Assembly (NCBI RefSeq): GCF_016755635.1
Contig: NZ_CP051500.1
Coordinates: 1-64,000 of the forward strand
Source: Helicobacter pylori
Lineage (GTDB): Bacteria > Campylobacterota > Campylobacteria > Campylobacterales > Helicobacteraceae
Reading direction: 5' to 3'
Length of the DNA stretch: 64,000 bases
Below, piece after piece: positions 28,657-38,174 of this stretch (position 1 is the stretch's first letter; each line of letters begins with the position of its first letter). A program made the position numbers and the translations under genes. The notes beneath the pieces were generated by a model. That model saw only the letters and a list, made by a program, of their open reading frames with translations, was not told the DNA's origin and did no database searches.

Positions 28657-29190
28657 ATGAAGTTGATAAAATTTGTGCGTAATGTGGTTTTGTTCATTTT
28701 AACGGCGATCTTTTTAGCACTCATGCTTTTGGTGAGCTATTGCATGCCCCATTATAGTGTGGCTGTCATTAGCGGGGTGGAGGTCAAAAGAATGAATGAA
28801 AATGAAAACACGCCCAATAATAAGGAAGTAAAAACCCTTGCTAGAGATGTCTATTTTGTGCAAACTTACGACCCTAAAGATCAAAAAAGCGTAACCGTTT
28901 ATCGTAACGAAGACACGCGCTTTGGCTTCCCTTTTTATTTTAAGTTTAATTCGGCTGATATTTCAGCTCTCGCTCAAAGTTTAGTCAATCAGCAAGTGGA
29001 AGTGCAATACTATGGCTGGCGGATCAATTTGTTTAACATGTTCCCTAATGTGATTTTTTTAAAGCCCTTAAAAGAGAGTGCTGACATTTCAAAACCCATT
29101 TTTAGCTGGATTTTATACGCTTTGCTGTTAGGGGGCTTTTTTATCAGCGCACGTTCTGTTTGCACTTTATTTAAGAGCAAAGCTCATTAA
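28657..29190 (+). CDS. Secreted or membrane-anchored protein of unknown function (HP0028-like)
   Basis: A 177-residue protein with one N-terminal hydrophobic segment (VVLFILTAIFLALMLLVSYC) and a second near the C-terminus (SWILYALLLGGFFISA), leaving a domain of about 110 residues presumably outside the cytoplasm. I do not recognise the domain. It follows icd by 60 bases and its 3' end overlaps that of convergent bioD by 24 bases. Confidence 0.7.
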   Translation: MKLIKFVRNVVLFILTAIFLALMLLVSYCMPHYSVAVISGVEVKRMNENENTPNNKEVKTLARDVYFVQTYDPKDQKSVTVYRNEDTRFGFPFYFKFNSADISALAQSLVNQQVEVQYYGWRINLFNMFPNVIFLKPLKESADISKPIFSWILYALLLGGFFISARSVCTLFKSKAH

Positions 29191-29823
29191 TTCTTTCAGG
29201 CTTTGTTGGAAAATCACAATGGGGTTATTGGAGCGTGTATTAAAAAGCTCAATATAGGGCAAACTGACGCTGTGAAAAGCGGTGTTATTTTCCCTCAAAT
29301 TGATAGCGATTTTATAGTCTAGTTGGTGGGATTTCAATAAAAAATCATTCAGCAAACAATCATTAATCAATCCCAAATTATCATGGCTAATCAAAAGCAT
29401 TTTAGCTTTTAATTTTAGGGCCAAATCCAGCATGTTTTCTTCTAAAGTGATAGGCACGCATAGCCCCCCAGCCCCTTCAACAATGACTAAATCGTAAGTT
29501 TTGGTGAAATTGTGAAGGCGTTGGATTAAATGATCTATATCAATGGGGGCGTTTGGATCTTCTTCTTGTTGGGCGATGAGAGGAGCTGAAGCTTTAGCGT
29601 AACGATAGAATGAAATGTCTTTTAAGGTTAAAGAGCGATCTAAAAGGCGGTTATCTTGCAAGAACAAATGCGCATCGCTAGAGTGGTTAATGGCGTCATT
29701 AACGCCCGTTTCAATGGGTTTTAACAAGATCGTTTTAACGCCACAAGCGTTGCAATATTTTGCTAAGAGCCTAGTGCATGTGGTTTTTCCGGCATTGGTG
29801 TTAGTCGCGCTGATAAAGAGCAT
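29167..29823 (-). CDS. bioD: Dethiobiotin synthetase
   Basis: A 218-residue P-loop enzyme closing the ureido ring of biotin with ATP and CO2. The P-loop ISATNTNAGKTT is at the N-terminus, followed by a LLKPIETGV block and VEGAGGLCVPI, both family signatures. The ATG comes three bases after the stop of the upstream gene of unknown function, so bioD is likely translated as the second gene of that transcript. Confidence 0.93.
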   Translation of the reverse strand: MLFISATNTNAGKTTCTRLLAKYCNACGVKTILLKPIETGVNDAINHSSDAHLFLQDNRLLDRSLTLKDISFYRYAKASAPLIAQQEEDPNAPIDIDHLIQRLHNFTKTYDLVIVEGAGGLCVPITLEENMLDLALKLKAKMLLISHDNLGLINDCLLNDFLLKSHQLDYKIAINLRENNTAFHSVSLPYIELFNTRSNNPIVIFQQSLKELMSFALK

Positions 29824-29826
29824 GGT

Positions 29827-31530
29827 TTAACCTTTAAAACTATAGTCATTACCTCTAAACTGATAAGCCCCATCAAAGATTTGAGAAGTCAATACATTTT
29901 TGATTTGTGGTAACTTCACATTTTTAAGTGCTTCTCGTGGGACTTCAATGACTAGTCTCTCAAACGCTTGGTCGCTCATAGGGTTATCAATATCAAAAAT
30001 GAAACTTAAGATATTGTGGAGCGAATTATATGTAACCCTGTCAATTAACGCATAAGTTAGTCTTACTCCCTCTGCTTGCTCTATAGCGGTTACAATACTT
30101 TTAGATAGTCTAGGGCTGATATTGTTAAGTTGTGTCGCTAAATCTGTCGGTGAAATAAAGCAATAACCTGCATCGGTGTCTATGGTGTTAGCAATCAATG
30201 TCCTACTCACTTTTTTGCCTTGTCGCATAGCTTTAAAAAGATTATTAACTTTAAGCGCATTTTCATAGCTTTGTCTAAAACTAGCATTCAACACTTTCTT
30301 TCTGTTTTCTCGCTCTTTAATAGCTTGTAGTTCGTATTTCTCTATGTCATCAGCATCAAAAGTTCTAGGACTGCCATGATATTGCCTTGCTTTAATAAAG
30401 CTTTTAACCCCATTCTCAAGTTGTCTGTAAAAACCATCAGCATTCTTTGGGATACTCATCGCCTTAATTTGTGTCTTACCTAACTCATCAAAGAATACAC
30501 CATAATTGTCCTTGCCCTCTTTTTTAAAGAATGTATAAACGCTATTGTGTAAGCGTGTGATAGATTGGGTTATAGAAGTGGAGAATGTAATGCCTGTAAA
30601 AGTCCAATCCACTTTACCAAAATCCTTTTGTGTCGCTAATAGTAAATCCACTTTGCCAGTCTTGGCGTTTTCACAATAACAAATCGCCATTTGATTAAAA
30701 AGTCGTGCCAACAATAATAGATGATTTTTCAAATCAAACGCACTACTAGGTTCGTTTTGAAACACAAAGAAGCTAACTTCTCTGTCTGGTAAAAGAGTGT
30801 CCTCGAGATTATCTTTCCAATACCCAATCACTTGAATATATCCTACAAAGTCTCCCCAACTATCTAAATACGCTTTTAGATGTCTTGTCCTTTCCATATT
30901 GTCTTTATAGGTGAAGCGGTATTTTTTGACAAATTTATCGCTAGACATAAAGTCTTTCATTGTGGCTTTGCTATTAAGGGCAGTGTATCTGTCCATAAAT
31001 TTCTGTCCAAATATATTGCGAAGTGTTCTATAAATGTTAGTGTTCCCTTTAAAGAAGTCTTTAGCTTTTATAGGTTTGTGCCAATCTACTTCAGCGTATT
31101 TGTCTTGCCAATATTTAGCCATTTTTTTGGCGTCAGCTCTATTATAACCGCTCTTATACGCTTCTATCAATAATTCTCGTTCCTTTTCAGTGAAGTCTTT
31201 AATAAAAGCGTCTTTAAAAGGTCTAAACGCCGAGATAGTCCCAAAAGGTAGTCCGCTTTTGATTTTATTGACAATGCTGTTAAGATTAGCGCTCTCAATT
31301 GTAGAGCCTTTAATAGTCGTATCTTTTGCGTTTTTAAGTCGTGAGAGTTCCTCACCAAAGGCATCTAGTGTCGCTCTTAAAGATAGTCCTTCTTTTATCT
31401 TTACTCTAGGTTTATTTTGTCTAGCTAATTTCTTGTCCGCTAACGCCTTATCAATAGCCGATGTCAAAGAAGTAGAAGTGTTTCTTTGTGGCTCATCAAC
31501 AAATTCTAAAAAGTCGTAATTCAATAGCAT
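29827..31530 (-). CDS. Large protein of unknown function, possibly of mobile origin
   Basis: An uninterrupted 567-residue frame with a good AAAGGA ribosome site. I do not recognise a family. It is soluble, lysine-rich, without signal peptide or membrane segment. A charged N-terminus (residues 1-80) is followed by a helical central part with RYTALNSKATMKDFMSSDKF. A YHGSPRTFDADDIEKYE segment near residue 400 resembles the YHGSPxxFDxF opening found in phage-encoded ADP-ribosyltransferase or polyvalent proteins, but it is short. Codon choice looks unlike neighbours: more ACT, CTA, GTC and AGA, and fewer AGC and GGG codons. It heads a transcript with bioD. By order it may equal HP0030. Confidence 0.6.
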   Translation of the reverse strand: MLLNYDFLEFVDEPQRNTSTSLTSAIDKALADKKLARQNKPRVKIKEGLSLRATLDAFGEELSRLKNAKDTTIKGSTIESANLNSIVNKIKSGLPFGTISAFRPFKDAFIKDFTEKERELLIEAYKSGYNRADAKKMAKYWQDKYAEVDWHKPIKAKDFFKGNTNIYRTLRNIFGQKFMDRYTALNSKATMKDFMSSDKFVKKYRFTYKDNMERTRHLKAYLDSWGDFVGYIQVIGYWKDNLEDTLLPDREVSFFVFQNEPSSAFDLKNHLLLLARLFNQMAICYCENAKTGKVDLLLATQKDFGKVDWTFTGITFSTSITQSITRLHNSVYTFFKKEGKDNYGVFFDELGKTQIKAMSIPKNADGFYRQLENGVKSFIKARQYHGSPRTFDADDIEKYELQAIKERENRKKVLNASFRQSYENALKVNNLFKAMRQGKKVSRTLIANTIDTDAGYCFISPTDLATQLNNISPRLSKSIVTAIEQAEGVRLTYALIDRVTYNSLHNILSFIFDIDNPMSDQAFERLVIEVPREALKNVKLPQIKNVLTSQIFDGAYQFRGNDYSFKG

Positions 31531-31606
31531 TATCGTGTCCTTTTCTTTAAGCGAGATTGTAGCGCTTTATCTTTGAGCTTTCAGCGGGTCATTAGGGTTT
31601 ATTTGG

Positions 31607-31612
31607 TATAAT
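31607..31612 (+). promoter_or_regulatory. -10 box of the UspA-clpS-clpA unit
   Basis: TATAAT 28 bases before the ATG of the UspA-like gene, divergent from the preceding minus-strand gene. Confidence 0.65.
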
Positions 31613-31640
31613 ATCAAAACTTCATTTAAGGTTGGTTCTT

Positions 31641-32054
31641 ATGAATATTTTATTTGGGATTAGCGACACGCAAGAATGTTATAACGCTATTAAATTCGCT
31701 GTCAAATTAGCCCATTCGCTTAAAGAGGTCCGTTTCACTCTATTGCATGTGAGCATGGAAGTGTTTATTTATAGCGAAAGCGGGATGATGGATTACGGCC
31801 AAACAGAAGCCTTAGAAGAAGAAAAAGCTAAGGCTTTGTTAAAGCAATTTGAAGACGCTTTCAAAAAAGAAAATATAGAGTGCGAGAGCGTTTTAAAAAG
31901 CGGTGATTTGATTGATGTGGTTTTAGAAATGGCTAAGGATTATGATTTGTTATTGATTGGGGCGAGCGAATCTAATTTGTTGTATCGTTTGTTCATTTCG
32001 CACCAAAATAGCCTTGTTGAACAATCCAGTATCCCTGTTGTGATCGCCAAATAG
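31641..32054 (+). CDS. Universal stress protein (UspA) family
   Basis: A 137-residue single-domain Usp protein. It begins MNILFGISDTQECYNAI and has the YDLLLIGASES...SSIPVVIAK C-terminus; the usual ATP-binding G-2x-G-9x-G(S/T) motif is reduced here (GASESNLLYRLFIS), so nucleotide binding is doubtful. I use the ATG at 31641 rather than a TTG nine bases earlier. It precedes clpS and clpA and is probably transcribed with them. Confidence 0.8.
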   Translation: MNILFGISDTQECYNAIKFAVKLAHSLKEVRFTLLHVSMEVFIYSESGMMDYGQTEALEEEKAKALLKQFEDAFKKENIECESVLKSGDLIDVVLEMAKDYDLLLIGASESNLLYRLFISHQNSLVEQSSIPVVIAK

Positions 32055-32089
32055 CATGAATAAGCAACATGAAAGCATGGATAAGCGGC

Positions 32090-32365
32090 ATGAAAATGTA
32101 TAACATACCCACCCCCACCATGGCGCAAGTGATCATGGTTGATGACCCCATTACGACAGCGGAATTTGTCATCTCTGCTTTGAGGGATTTTTTTGACAAG
32201 TCTTTAGAAGAGGCCAAAGCCCTCACATCAAGCATCCATCGTGATGGCTGTGGGGTTTGTGGCGTCTATCCTTATGATATTGCCAGGCATAGGGCAGCAT
32301 GGGTTAGGGATAAGGCCAGAGCGTTAGAATTCCCCTTAAAATTATTGGTAGAAGAGATGAAATAA
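32090..32365 (+). CDS. clpS: ClpS, adaptor of the ClpAP protease
   Basis: A 91-residue adaptor that delivers N-end-rule substrates to ClpA. The conserved VIMVDDPITTAEFVISAL block (DDxxT) and the HRDGCGVCGVYPYDIA segment (the Gly-rich hydrophobic pocket side) are present. An in-frame ATG at 32069 exists, but the region between is a 22-bp near-tandem duplication, so I prefer 32090. The last base of its stop overlaps the clpA ATG (TAATG). Confidence 0.88.
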   Translation: MKMYNIPTPTMAQVIMVDDPITTAEFVISALRDFFDKSLEEAKALTSSIHRDGCGVCGVYPYDIARHRAAWVRDKARALEFPLKLLVEEMK

Positions 32366-34590
32366 TGGCTAAATTCAATCAAGATCTCAATGAAGTTCTA
32401 AACCAAGCTTTAAATTTAGCCCTAGATCTTAACCACGCCCTTTGCACCACAGAGCATGTGCTACTAGTCATTTTAGAACATGAGAGCGGGGAAAAGATTA
32501 TTGGCGCTTTAGAAAGAGATGACTATGATAAATTAAAACAAATCCTTAAAGACTATTTGTTGCAATATGTGCCTTTAAAGAGCGATCCAGCCAAAATGCC
32601 TGCTAGGAGTTTTGTGCTATTAAGAATGCTTAAAAGAATGTATGCGAGCTGTTTTGAGAGCGTGGGCGTGGAAGAATTGCTTATTTTAATGCTGGATCAC
32701 CCCGATTGTTACGCTTCAAAACTCATGGATAGTTTTGGCATCGCTCGTTTGTATTCTAATCCTGCTTTATTGGATTTGGATAACCATGGTATTCCTAATG
32801 ACATTAATGATAATGAAGAAGCGCCCAAAAACACTCCCCTAAAAAAATACGCTAAAAATTTGAGCGCTTTAGCCCAAGACAACGCTTTAGATCCAGTCAT
32901 TGGCAGAGAAGAAGAGATTTTAAGAGTGATAGAAATTTTAGGGCGCAGAAAAAAGAATAACCCGCTTTTAATTGGCGAAGCGGGCGTAGGGAAAACCTCC
33001 ATCGCTGAAGCTTTGGCTTTAAAAATCGCTCAAAAAGAAGTGCCGGAGTTTTTGCAAGAATATGAAGTCTATTCTTTGGATTTAGCTTTAATGGTGGCTG
33101 GGGCAAAATACAGAGGGGATTTTGAAAAACGCTTGAAAAAAACGCTCAAAGAGATCCAACAAAACGGCCGTATCATTTTATTCATTGATGAAATCCACAC
33201 CCTTTTAGGCGCAGGGAGCAGTAACGCTGGGAGCTTGGATGCGGCGAATATATTAAAACCGGTTTTAACGGATGGGGGCTTGAAATGTTTAGGAGCGACC
33301 ACTTTTGAAGAATACCGCAGCGTGTTTGAAAAAGACAAGGCTTTCAACAGGCGTTTTTCAGTCATAAAAGTTGAAGAGCCTTCTAAAGAGGCGTGTTATT
33401 TGATCTTAAAAAAGATCGCTCCCCTTTATGAAGAACACCACCAGGTGCGTTATGATGAGAGCGTGTTTAAGGCATGCGTGGATTTAACGAGTGATTACAT
33501 GCATGATAAATTCTTGCCGGATAAAGCGATTGAATTGCTAGATGAGGTGGGATCGAGGAAAAAAATCAGCCCTAAAAAGGGCAAAAAAATCGGCGTTGAT
33601 GATGTGAAAGAAGCGCTCGCCATAAAGCTTAAAATCCCTAAAATGCGTTTGAGCAGCGATAAAAAAGCCCTTTTAAGGAATTTAGAAAAATCGCTTAAAA
33701 ATAAGATTTTTGCCCAAACCGAAGCGATCAGTCTTGTTAGCAATGCGATTAAAATCCAGTATTGCGGGCTTTCTTCTAAAAATAAGCCTGTGGGGAGCTT
33801 TTTATTCGTGGGGCCTAGTGGGGTGGGGAAAACGGAGTTGGCTAAAGAATTGGCCTTGAATTTGAATTTGCATTTTGAACGCTTTGACATGAGCGAATAT
33901 AAAGAGGCCCATAGCGTGGCAAAACTCATCGGGAGTCCTAGCGGTTATGTGGGGTTTGAGCAAGGGGGGCTGTTGGTGAATGCGATTAAAAAACACCCGC
34001 ATTGTTTGCTGCTTTTAGATGAAATAGAAAAAGCCCATTCTAATGTGTATGATTTGTTGTTGCAAGTGATGGATAACGCCACTTTGAGCGATAATTTAGG
34101 CAATCAGGCGAGTTTTAAGCATGTGATTTTGATTATGACTTCAAATGTGGGGAGTAAGGATAAGGACACGCTAGGGTTTTTTAGCGCTAAAAACACCAAG
34201 TATGATAAAGCCGTTAAAGAGCTTTTGACTCCTGAATTACGCTCTAGGATTGATGCGATCGTGCCGTTTAACGCACTCAGTTTGGAGGATTTTGAACGCA
34301 TTGTTTCTGTGGAATTAGACAAATTAAAAGCCCTAGCGCTAGAGCAAGATATAGCCTTAAAATTCCATAAAGAAGTTTTGAAATGCATCGCACAAAAAAG
34401 CTACCAAACGACTTTAGGAGCGAGGGAAATTAAAAAAATCATTCACAATGAGATCAAAACCCCATTAAGCGATCTACTGCTCTTGCAATCGTTTAAAAAA
34501 CCTTGTAAGATCGCTTGCTTGCTGGAAAAAAACCAATTGGTTTTAAAAGAAATCAAGCGCGCGCAAAAGGTGAAAGAAAATGACTTTTGA
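32365..34590 (+). CDS. clpA: ClpA, ATPase subunit of the ClpAP protease
   Basis: A 741-residue AAA+ unfoldase. It has the N-domain that binds ClpS (residues 1-150), D1 with Walker [10 protein letters not shown] and Walker [14 protein letters not shown], and D2 with Walker [10 protein letters not shown] and [10 protein letters not shown]. An IGL-like loop for docking to ClpP would be expected after D2 Walker B; I read YCGLSSK and other loops but do not assign it surely. It overlaps panD by 11 bases. ClpP is not encoded in the window. Confidence 0.95.
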   Translation: MAKFNQDLNEVLNQALNLALDLNHALCTTEHVLLVILEHESGEKIIGALERDDYDKLKQILKDYLLQYVPLKSDPAKMPARSFVLLRMLKRMYASCFESVGVEELLILMLDHPDCYASKLMDSFGIARLYSNPALLDLDNHGIPNDINDNEEAPKNTPLKKYAKNLSALAQDNALDPVIGREEEILRVIEILGRRKKNNPLLIGEAGVGKTSIAEALALKIAQKEVPEFLQEYEVYSLDLALMVAGAKYRGDFEKRLKKTLKEIQQNGRIILFIDEIHTLLGAGSSNAGSLDAANILKPVLTDGGLKCLGATTFEEYRSVFEKDKAFNRRFSVIKVEEPSKEACYLILKKIAPLYEEHHQVRYDESVFKACVDLTSDYMHDKFLPDKAIELLDEVGSRKKISPKKGKKIGVDDVKEALAIKLKIPKMRLSSDKKALLRNLEKSLKNKIFAQTEAISLVSNAIKIQYCGLSSKNKPVGSFLFVGPSGVGKTELAKELALNLNLHFERFDMSEYKEAHSVAKLIGSPSGYVGFEQGGLLVNAIKKHPHCLLLLDEIEKAHSNVYDLLLQVMDNATLSDNLGNQASFKHVILIMTSNVGSKDKDTLGFFSAKNTKYDKAVKELLTPELRSRIDAIVPFNALSLEDFERIVSVELDKLKALALEQDIALKFHKEVLKCIAQKSYQTTLGAREIKKIIHNEIKTPLSDLLLLQSFKKPCKIACLLEKNQLVLKEIKRAQKVKENDF

Positions 34591-34933
34591 AATGCTTTAT
34601 AGTAAAATCCATAGGGCTACTATCACAGACGCTAATCTCAATTACATAGGCTCGATCACCATAGATGAGGATTTGGCCAAGCTGGCTAAGCTCAGAGAGG
34701 GCATGAAAGTGGAAATCGTGGATGTCAATAACGGCGAACGCTTCAGCACCTATGTGATTTTAGGGAAAAAAAGGGGCGAAATTTGCGTCAATGGCGCAGC
34801 AGCCAGAAAGGTGGCCATAGGCGATGTGGTGATCATTTTAGCTTATGCGAGCATGAATGAAGATGAAATCAACGCACACAAGCCGAGCATCGTGCTAGTG
34901 GATGAAAAAAACGAAATTTTAGAAAAGGGTTAG
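34580..34933 (+). CDS. panD: Aspartate 1-decarboxylase precursor
   Basis: A 117-residue proenzyme that makes beta-alanine for pantothenate, feeding the panC product encoded at 3.2-4.0 kb. It self-cleaves between Gly24 and Ser25 (NYIGSITID), giving the pyruvoyl group. [10 protein letters not shown] at the start and the [10 protein letters not shown] block are typical. It overlaps the end of clpA, so it is probably read from the clpA transcript. Confidence 0.95.
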   Translation: MTFEMLYSKIHRATITDANLNYIGSITIDEDLAKLAKLREGMKVEIVDVNNGERFSTYVILGKKRGEICVNGAAARKVAIGDVVIILAYASMNEDEINAHKPSIVLVDEKNEILEKG

Positions 34934-34935
34934 AG

Positions 34936-35238
34936 ATGGATTTTAGTCAATTGGGCGGGTTAAGCGGGTTGTTAGACGGCATGAAAAAAGAGTTTTCCCA
35001 ACTAGAAGAAAAGAATAAAGACACGATCCACACTTCCAAAAGCGGTGGGGGAATGGTGAGCGTGAGTTTTAATGGGTTGGGGGAGTTGGTGGATTTGCAA
35101 ATTGATGACAGCCTGTTAGAAGATAAAGAAGCGATGCAAATCTATTTGATGAGCGCTTTGAATGACGGGTATAAAGCCGTAGAAGAAAACCGAAAAAATT
35201 TAGCCTTTAACATGTTAGGGAATTTTGCTAAATTGTGA
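34936..35238 (+). CDS. YbaB/EbfC-family nucleoid-associated protein
   Basis: A 100-residue dimeric DNA-binding protein. The family core TSKSGGGMVSVSFNGLGELVDLQIDD is intact, flanked by helices. It starts three bases after panD and ends overlapping the next ATG, so it lies in the same dense unit. Confidence 0.88.
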   Translation: MDFSQLGGLSGLLDGMKKEFSQLEEKNKDTIHTSKSGGGMVSVSFNGLGELVDLQIDDSLLEDKEAMQIYLMSALNDGYKAVEENRKNLAFNMLGNFAKL

Positions 35239-36242
35239 TGCTTCACAAAGCCTTTATTACCTTTATCGTTCCATGGTTTTTTTTAAATGGCTTAGGGGCT
35301 TATGATTTCAAGCATTGTCAGGCGTTTTTTAAAAAAGCGAGCCTTCAAAAAGGGGGCGTGGCTTTAAAGGAATTGCCTAAGGGCGTATATTTATATTATT
35401 CCAAAACCTACCCTAAACATGCCAGAGTCATCAAATCCGATCCTTTTGTAGGGTTGTATTTGTTGCAAAGCGCGCCAAGCGAGTATTTTTATACCTTAAG
35501 GGATTTAGACAAAGACGCCCTGATAAGACCAATGGCTAGTATAGGGGAGAATCAAGCCCTAGAAGCGCGGTTGCTTTTCAAGCAAAAAGGCTATGAACGC
35601 TACGCTCAAATTTCACAAGAGATTCAAAAAAATGGCGTTATCAGCAATATTTGCTATCAAATGTTAGGGCTAGGGGTAGGGGGGAATGGCTTTATAGAAA
35701 CGAAATTCATCAAACGCTTTTTAAACCAAAAAGAGCCTTATTATGGGGATATTGGGGTGCGTTTAGAAGAACATCATAAGCGTTTAGTGGTAGCGCAATT
35801 TGATCCCTTTTTCCCTAAAAACCCTTTTTTAAAAAACGATGAAATCCTAGCGATCAATGATTACAAGATCTATTCGTTAGCGGAGTTTGAATGGGTGGTG
35901 AGCAATCTTAAATACCAAAGCCTTGCCAAAGTGAGAATCAAACGAAACCATAAAATCAAAGAAGTAACGCTCAAAGTCAATAAGCGTTATGGGGGGTTTT
36001 TACTCAAAGACACTTTTTTAGAGCGCTATGGCATCGCTTTAGATAGGCGTTTTATCATCACTAAAATAGGCACTCATTTGCCCAAAGGCCTAGATTTTTT
36101 AAAGCTTGGGGATAGGATTTTATGGGTGAATCATAAAAGCGTTTCGTTCAACCCGAAGGCTTTAAGAGAAGCGTTAAGCGCGCCTAAAATTGAATTATTA
36201 GTTTGGCGTAAAGGCTTTGAATTTTACATTAAAGTCCGTTGA
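35238..36242 (+). CDS. Secreted PDZ-domain protein of unknown function (HP0036-like)
   Basis: A 334-residue protein with a signal-like start (ending FFLNGLGA). It contains at least one PDZ-like module near residues 185-240 (LEEHHKRLVVAQFDPFFPKNP, then NDEILAINDYKIYSLAEF) and a second similar stretch near the end (LKLGDRILWVNHKSVSF). There is no serine-protease triad, so it is not HtrA. I use the ATG at 35238 overlapping the YbaB stop. It precedes comB6 by seven bases and may be co-transcribed with the competence genes. Confidence 0.75.
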   Translation: MLHKAFITFIVPWFFLNGLGAYDFKHCQAFFKKASLQKGGVALKELPKGVYLYYSKTYPKHARVIKSDPFVGLYLLQSAPSEYFYTLRDLDKDALIRPMASIGENQALEARLLFKQKGYERYAQISQEIQKNGVISNICYQMLGLGVGGNGFIETKFIKRFLNQKEPYYGDIGVRLEEHHKRLVVAQFDPFFPKNPFLKNDEILAINDYKIYSLAEFEWVVSNLKYQSLAKVRIKRNHKIKEVTLKVNKRYGGFLLKDTFLERYGIALDRRFIITKIGTHLPKGLDFLKLGDRILWVNHKSVSFNPKALREALSAPKIELLVWRKGFEFYIKVR

Positions 36243-36249
36243 AGTATTG

Positions 36250-37305
36250 ATGAAAAATGACGCTTATGAGATTATTCTTTCTTGGTTTATCACGCCTCTC
36301 ACGGCGATTTTAGGGCGTTTCGCTGAATTTTTCCTCTACACTTTGCATGCGCAATTGGTGTTTAATAGCGTGGTCGCTTTGGCGTTCATGCTCTTTGCTT
36401 ATAGGAGCTTGAAAGAACAGAATTTTTTCAGCACTAGCGCGCTTTTAGAGACGTTATTATTTGTGGGGTTTTTTGCGCTGTTTAACTACGCTTTGAAAAA
36501 CCCTTCGCGCTTTTATGAATTGTTTCAAAACGCTATTTTTATTGCGCCTAACATGATCACGCAAAGCCTTTCTCAAAGCTTGAGTAACTTTTCTAACCAC
36601 GCGCTTTCTTTAGATTTTATCTTTAATCATGGTTTTTATGCCCTTAGTTTTATCAGCGATTTGAGCCATAATGAAATGTCTGTGTGGCTTTTTTTAAGCA
36701 TTTTGCAAGGGCTTTTTTTGAGTGTGCTGTTTGCGATCATCATTTTAGTGTATTTAGAAGTGCATGTGTGGTGCTCTTTGGGGGTGCTGTTTTTAGCGTT
36801 TGGGTTTTTTAAAACCTGGAGGAGCGTTGTGGTTGCATGCCTAAAAAAATGCTTCGCTCTTGGGTTTTACAAGCCTTTTTTGTTGTTGGTGGGGTTTTTG
36901 AATGTGTCGGTTACTAAGGCTTTAATAGACGCGCATATGCAAGAAAAACAAGACTTAAGCCTTTTATTGGTGGTAGCGTTATTTTTGTGTTGCGTTTTTA
37001 TCATAGGCGTGCCTTTTTTCATCAACGCTTTGTTTAGGGTGCAAAACAGCCTTAAAGAAACTTACAAACTCGCCACCAATTTGAGCGCTAACCTCAGCCA
37101 AAACGCCCTTAATTCCTTACAATATATCACGACCCCACCCGCTTCTTCTAGCGTTTCTTCTTCTATGAGCGGAAGCGTCTCTAAAGAAAAAGAAACGCAT
37201 TCCCCCACATTCAAGGTAGAAACCACTCAATTAGATGTAAAAATCCCAAATTTCAAGCAAAAAAAGGTTAAAAAGGATACAATAAATACAAAAAATGAAA
37301 TTTAA
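36250..37305 (+). CDS. comB6: ComB6, VirB6-like inner-membrane protein of the DNA-uptake system
   Basis: A 351-residue polytopic membrane protein with about five or six hydrophobic segments in the first 270 residues and a Ser-rich hydrophilic tail (ASSSVSSSMSGSVSKEKE). This is the TrbL/VirB6 plan. The ATG at 36250 fits better than an in-frame ATG inside the upstream gene. It opens the comB6-comB10 unit. Early genome annotation called this a respiratory subunit; context contradicts that. Confidence 0.82.
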   Translation: MKNDAYEIILSWFITPLTAILGRFAEFFLYTLHAQLVFNSVVALAFMLFAYRSLKEQNFFSTSALLETLLFVGFFALFNYALKNPSRFYELFQNAIFIAPNMITQSLSQSLSNFSNHALSLDFIFNHGFYALSFISDLSHNEMSVWLFLSILQGLFLSVLFAIIILVYLEVHVWCSLGVLFLAFGFFKTWRSVVVACLKKCFALGFYKPFLLLVGFLNVSVTKALIDAHMQEKQDLSLLLVVALFLCCVFIIGVPFFINALFRVQNSLKETYKLATNLSANLSQNALNSLQYITTPPASSSVSSSMSGSVSKEKETHSPTFKVETTQLDVKIPNFKQKKVKKDTINTKNEI

Positions 37306-37320
37306 ATAAATAGGAATTTA

Positions 37321-37434
37321 ATGAGAATTTTTTTTGTCATTATGGGAATCATGTTGTTTGGTTGCACCAGTAAGGTGCATGAGATGAAAAAAAGCCCTTG
37401 CACATTGTATGAAAACAGGTTAAATCTCGCATGA
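37321..37434 (+). CDS. comB7: ComB7, small VirB7-like lipoprotein
   Basis: A 37-residue gene shorter than most cutoffs. The product starts MRIFFVIMGIMLFGC, with lipobox LFGC (Cys15), and ends ENRLNLA. A second Cys (position 27) may pair with ComB9, as VirB7 does with VirB9. The stop overlaps the ATG of comB8 (ATGA). ComB7 is known to stabilise the ComB complex in H. pylori. Confidence 0.88.
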   Translation: MRIFFVIMGIMLFGCTSKVHEMKKSPCTLYENRLNLA

Positions 37435-38174
37435 AAGAAAAGCCTTTCAATAGCGAGCAGTTGGCTTTTTTAGAAGAGCTTTTAAGCCACCAAGAAAAGC
37501 ATTTAGAAAACAAGCTTTCTGGTTTTTCGGTGAATGATTTGGACATGCAAAGCGTGTTCAGACTGGAGAGAAACCGCTTGAAAATCGCTTATAAACTCTT
37601 AGGCTTGATGAGTTTTATCGCTCTTATCTTAGCGATCGTTTTAATCAGTGTTCTACCCTTACAAAAAACCGAACACCATTTCGTGGATTTTTTAAACCAG
37701 GACAAGCATTACGCCATTATCCAAAGAGCGGATAAAAGCATTTCCAGTAATGAAGCGTTGGCTCGTTCGCTCATTGGGGCGTATGTGTTAAACCGAGAGA
37801 GCATTAACCGCATTGACGATAAATCGCGCTATGAATTGGTGCGCTTGCAAAGCAGTTCTAAAGTGTGGCAACGCTTTGAAGATTTGATTAAAACGCAAAA
37901 CAGCATCTATGCGCAAAGCCATTTAGAAAGAGAAGTCCATATCGTCAATATTGCGATCTATCAGCAAGACAATAACCCCATTGCGAGCGTTTCCATTGCC
38001 GCTAAACTAATGAATGAAAACAAGCTCGTGTATGAAAAGCGTTATAAAATCGTATTGAGTTATTTGTTTGACACCCCGGATTTTGATTACGCTTCCATGC
38101 CTAAAAACCCTACCGGCTTTAAAATCACTCGCTACAGCATCACTGAAATCGCGCCGACTAATAGGAATGATTGA
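37431..38174 (+). CDS. comB8: ComB8, VirB8-like protein
   Basis: A 247-residue bitopic inner-membrane protein with a single membrane segment (LLGLMSFIALILAIVLISVL, near residues 55-75) and a periplasmic NTF2-like domain, the VirB8 plan. It starts within the comB7 stop and overlaps comB9 (TGATG). Confidence 0.93.
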   Translation: MKEKPFNSEQLAFLEELLSHQEKHLENKLSGFSVNDLDMQSVFRLERNRLKIAYKLLGLMSFIALILAIVLISVLPLQKTEHHFVDFLNQDKHYAIIQRADKSISSNEALARSLIGAYVLNRESINRIDDKSRYELVRLQSSSKVWQRFEDLIKTQNSIYAQSHLEREVHIVNIAIYQQDNNPIASVSIAAKLMNENKLVYEKRYKIVLSYLFDTPDFDYASMPKNPTGFKITRYSITEIAPTNRND

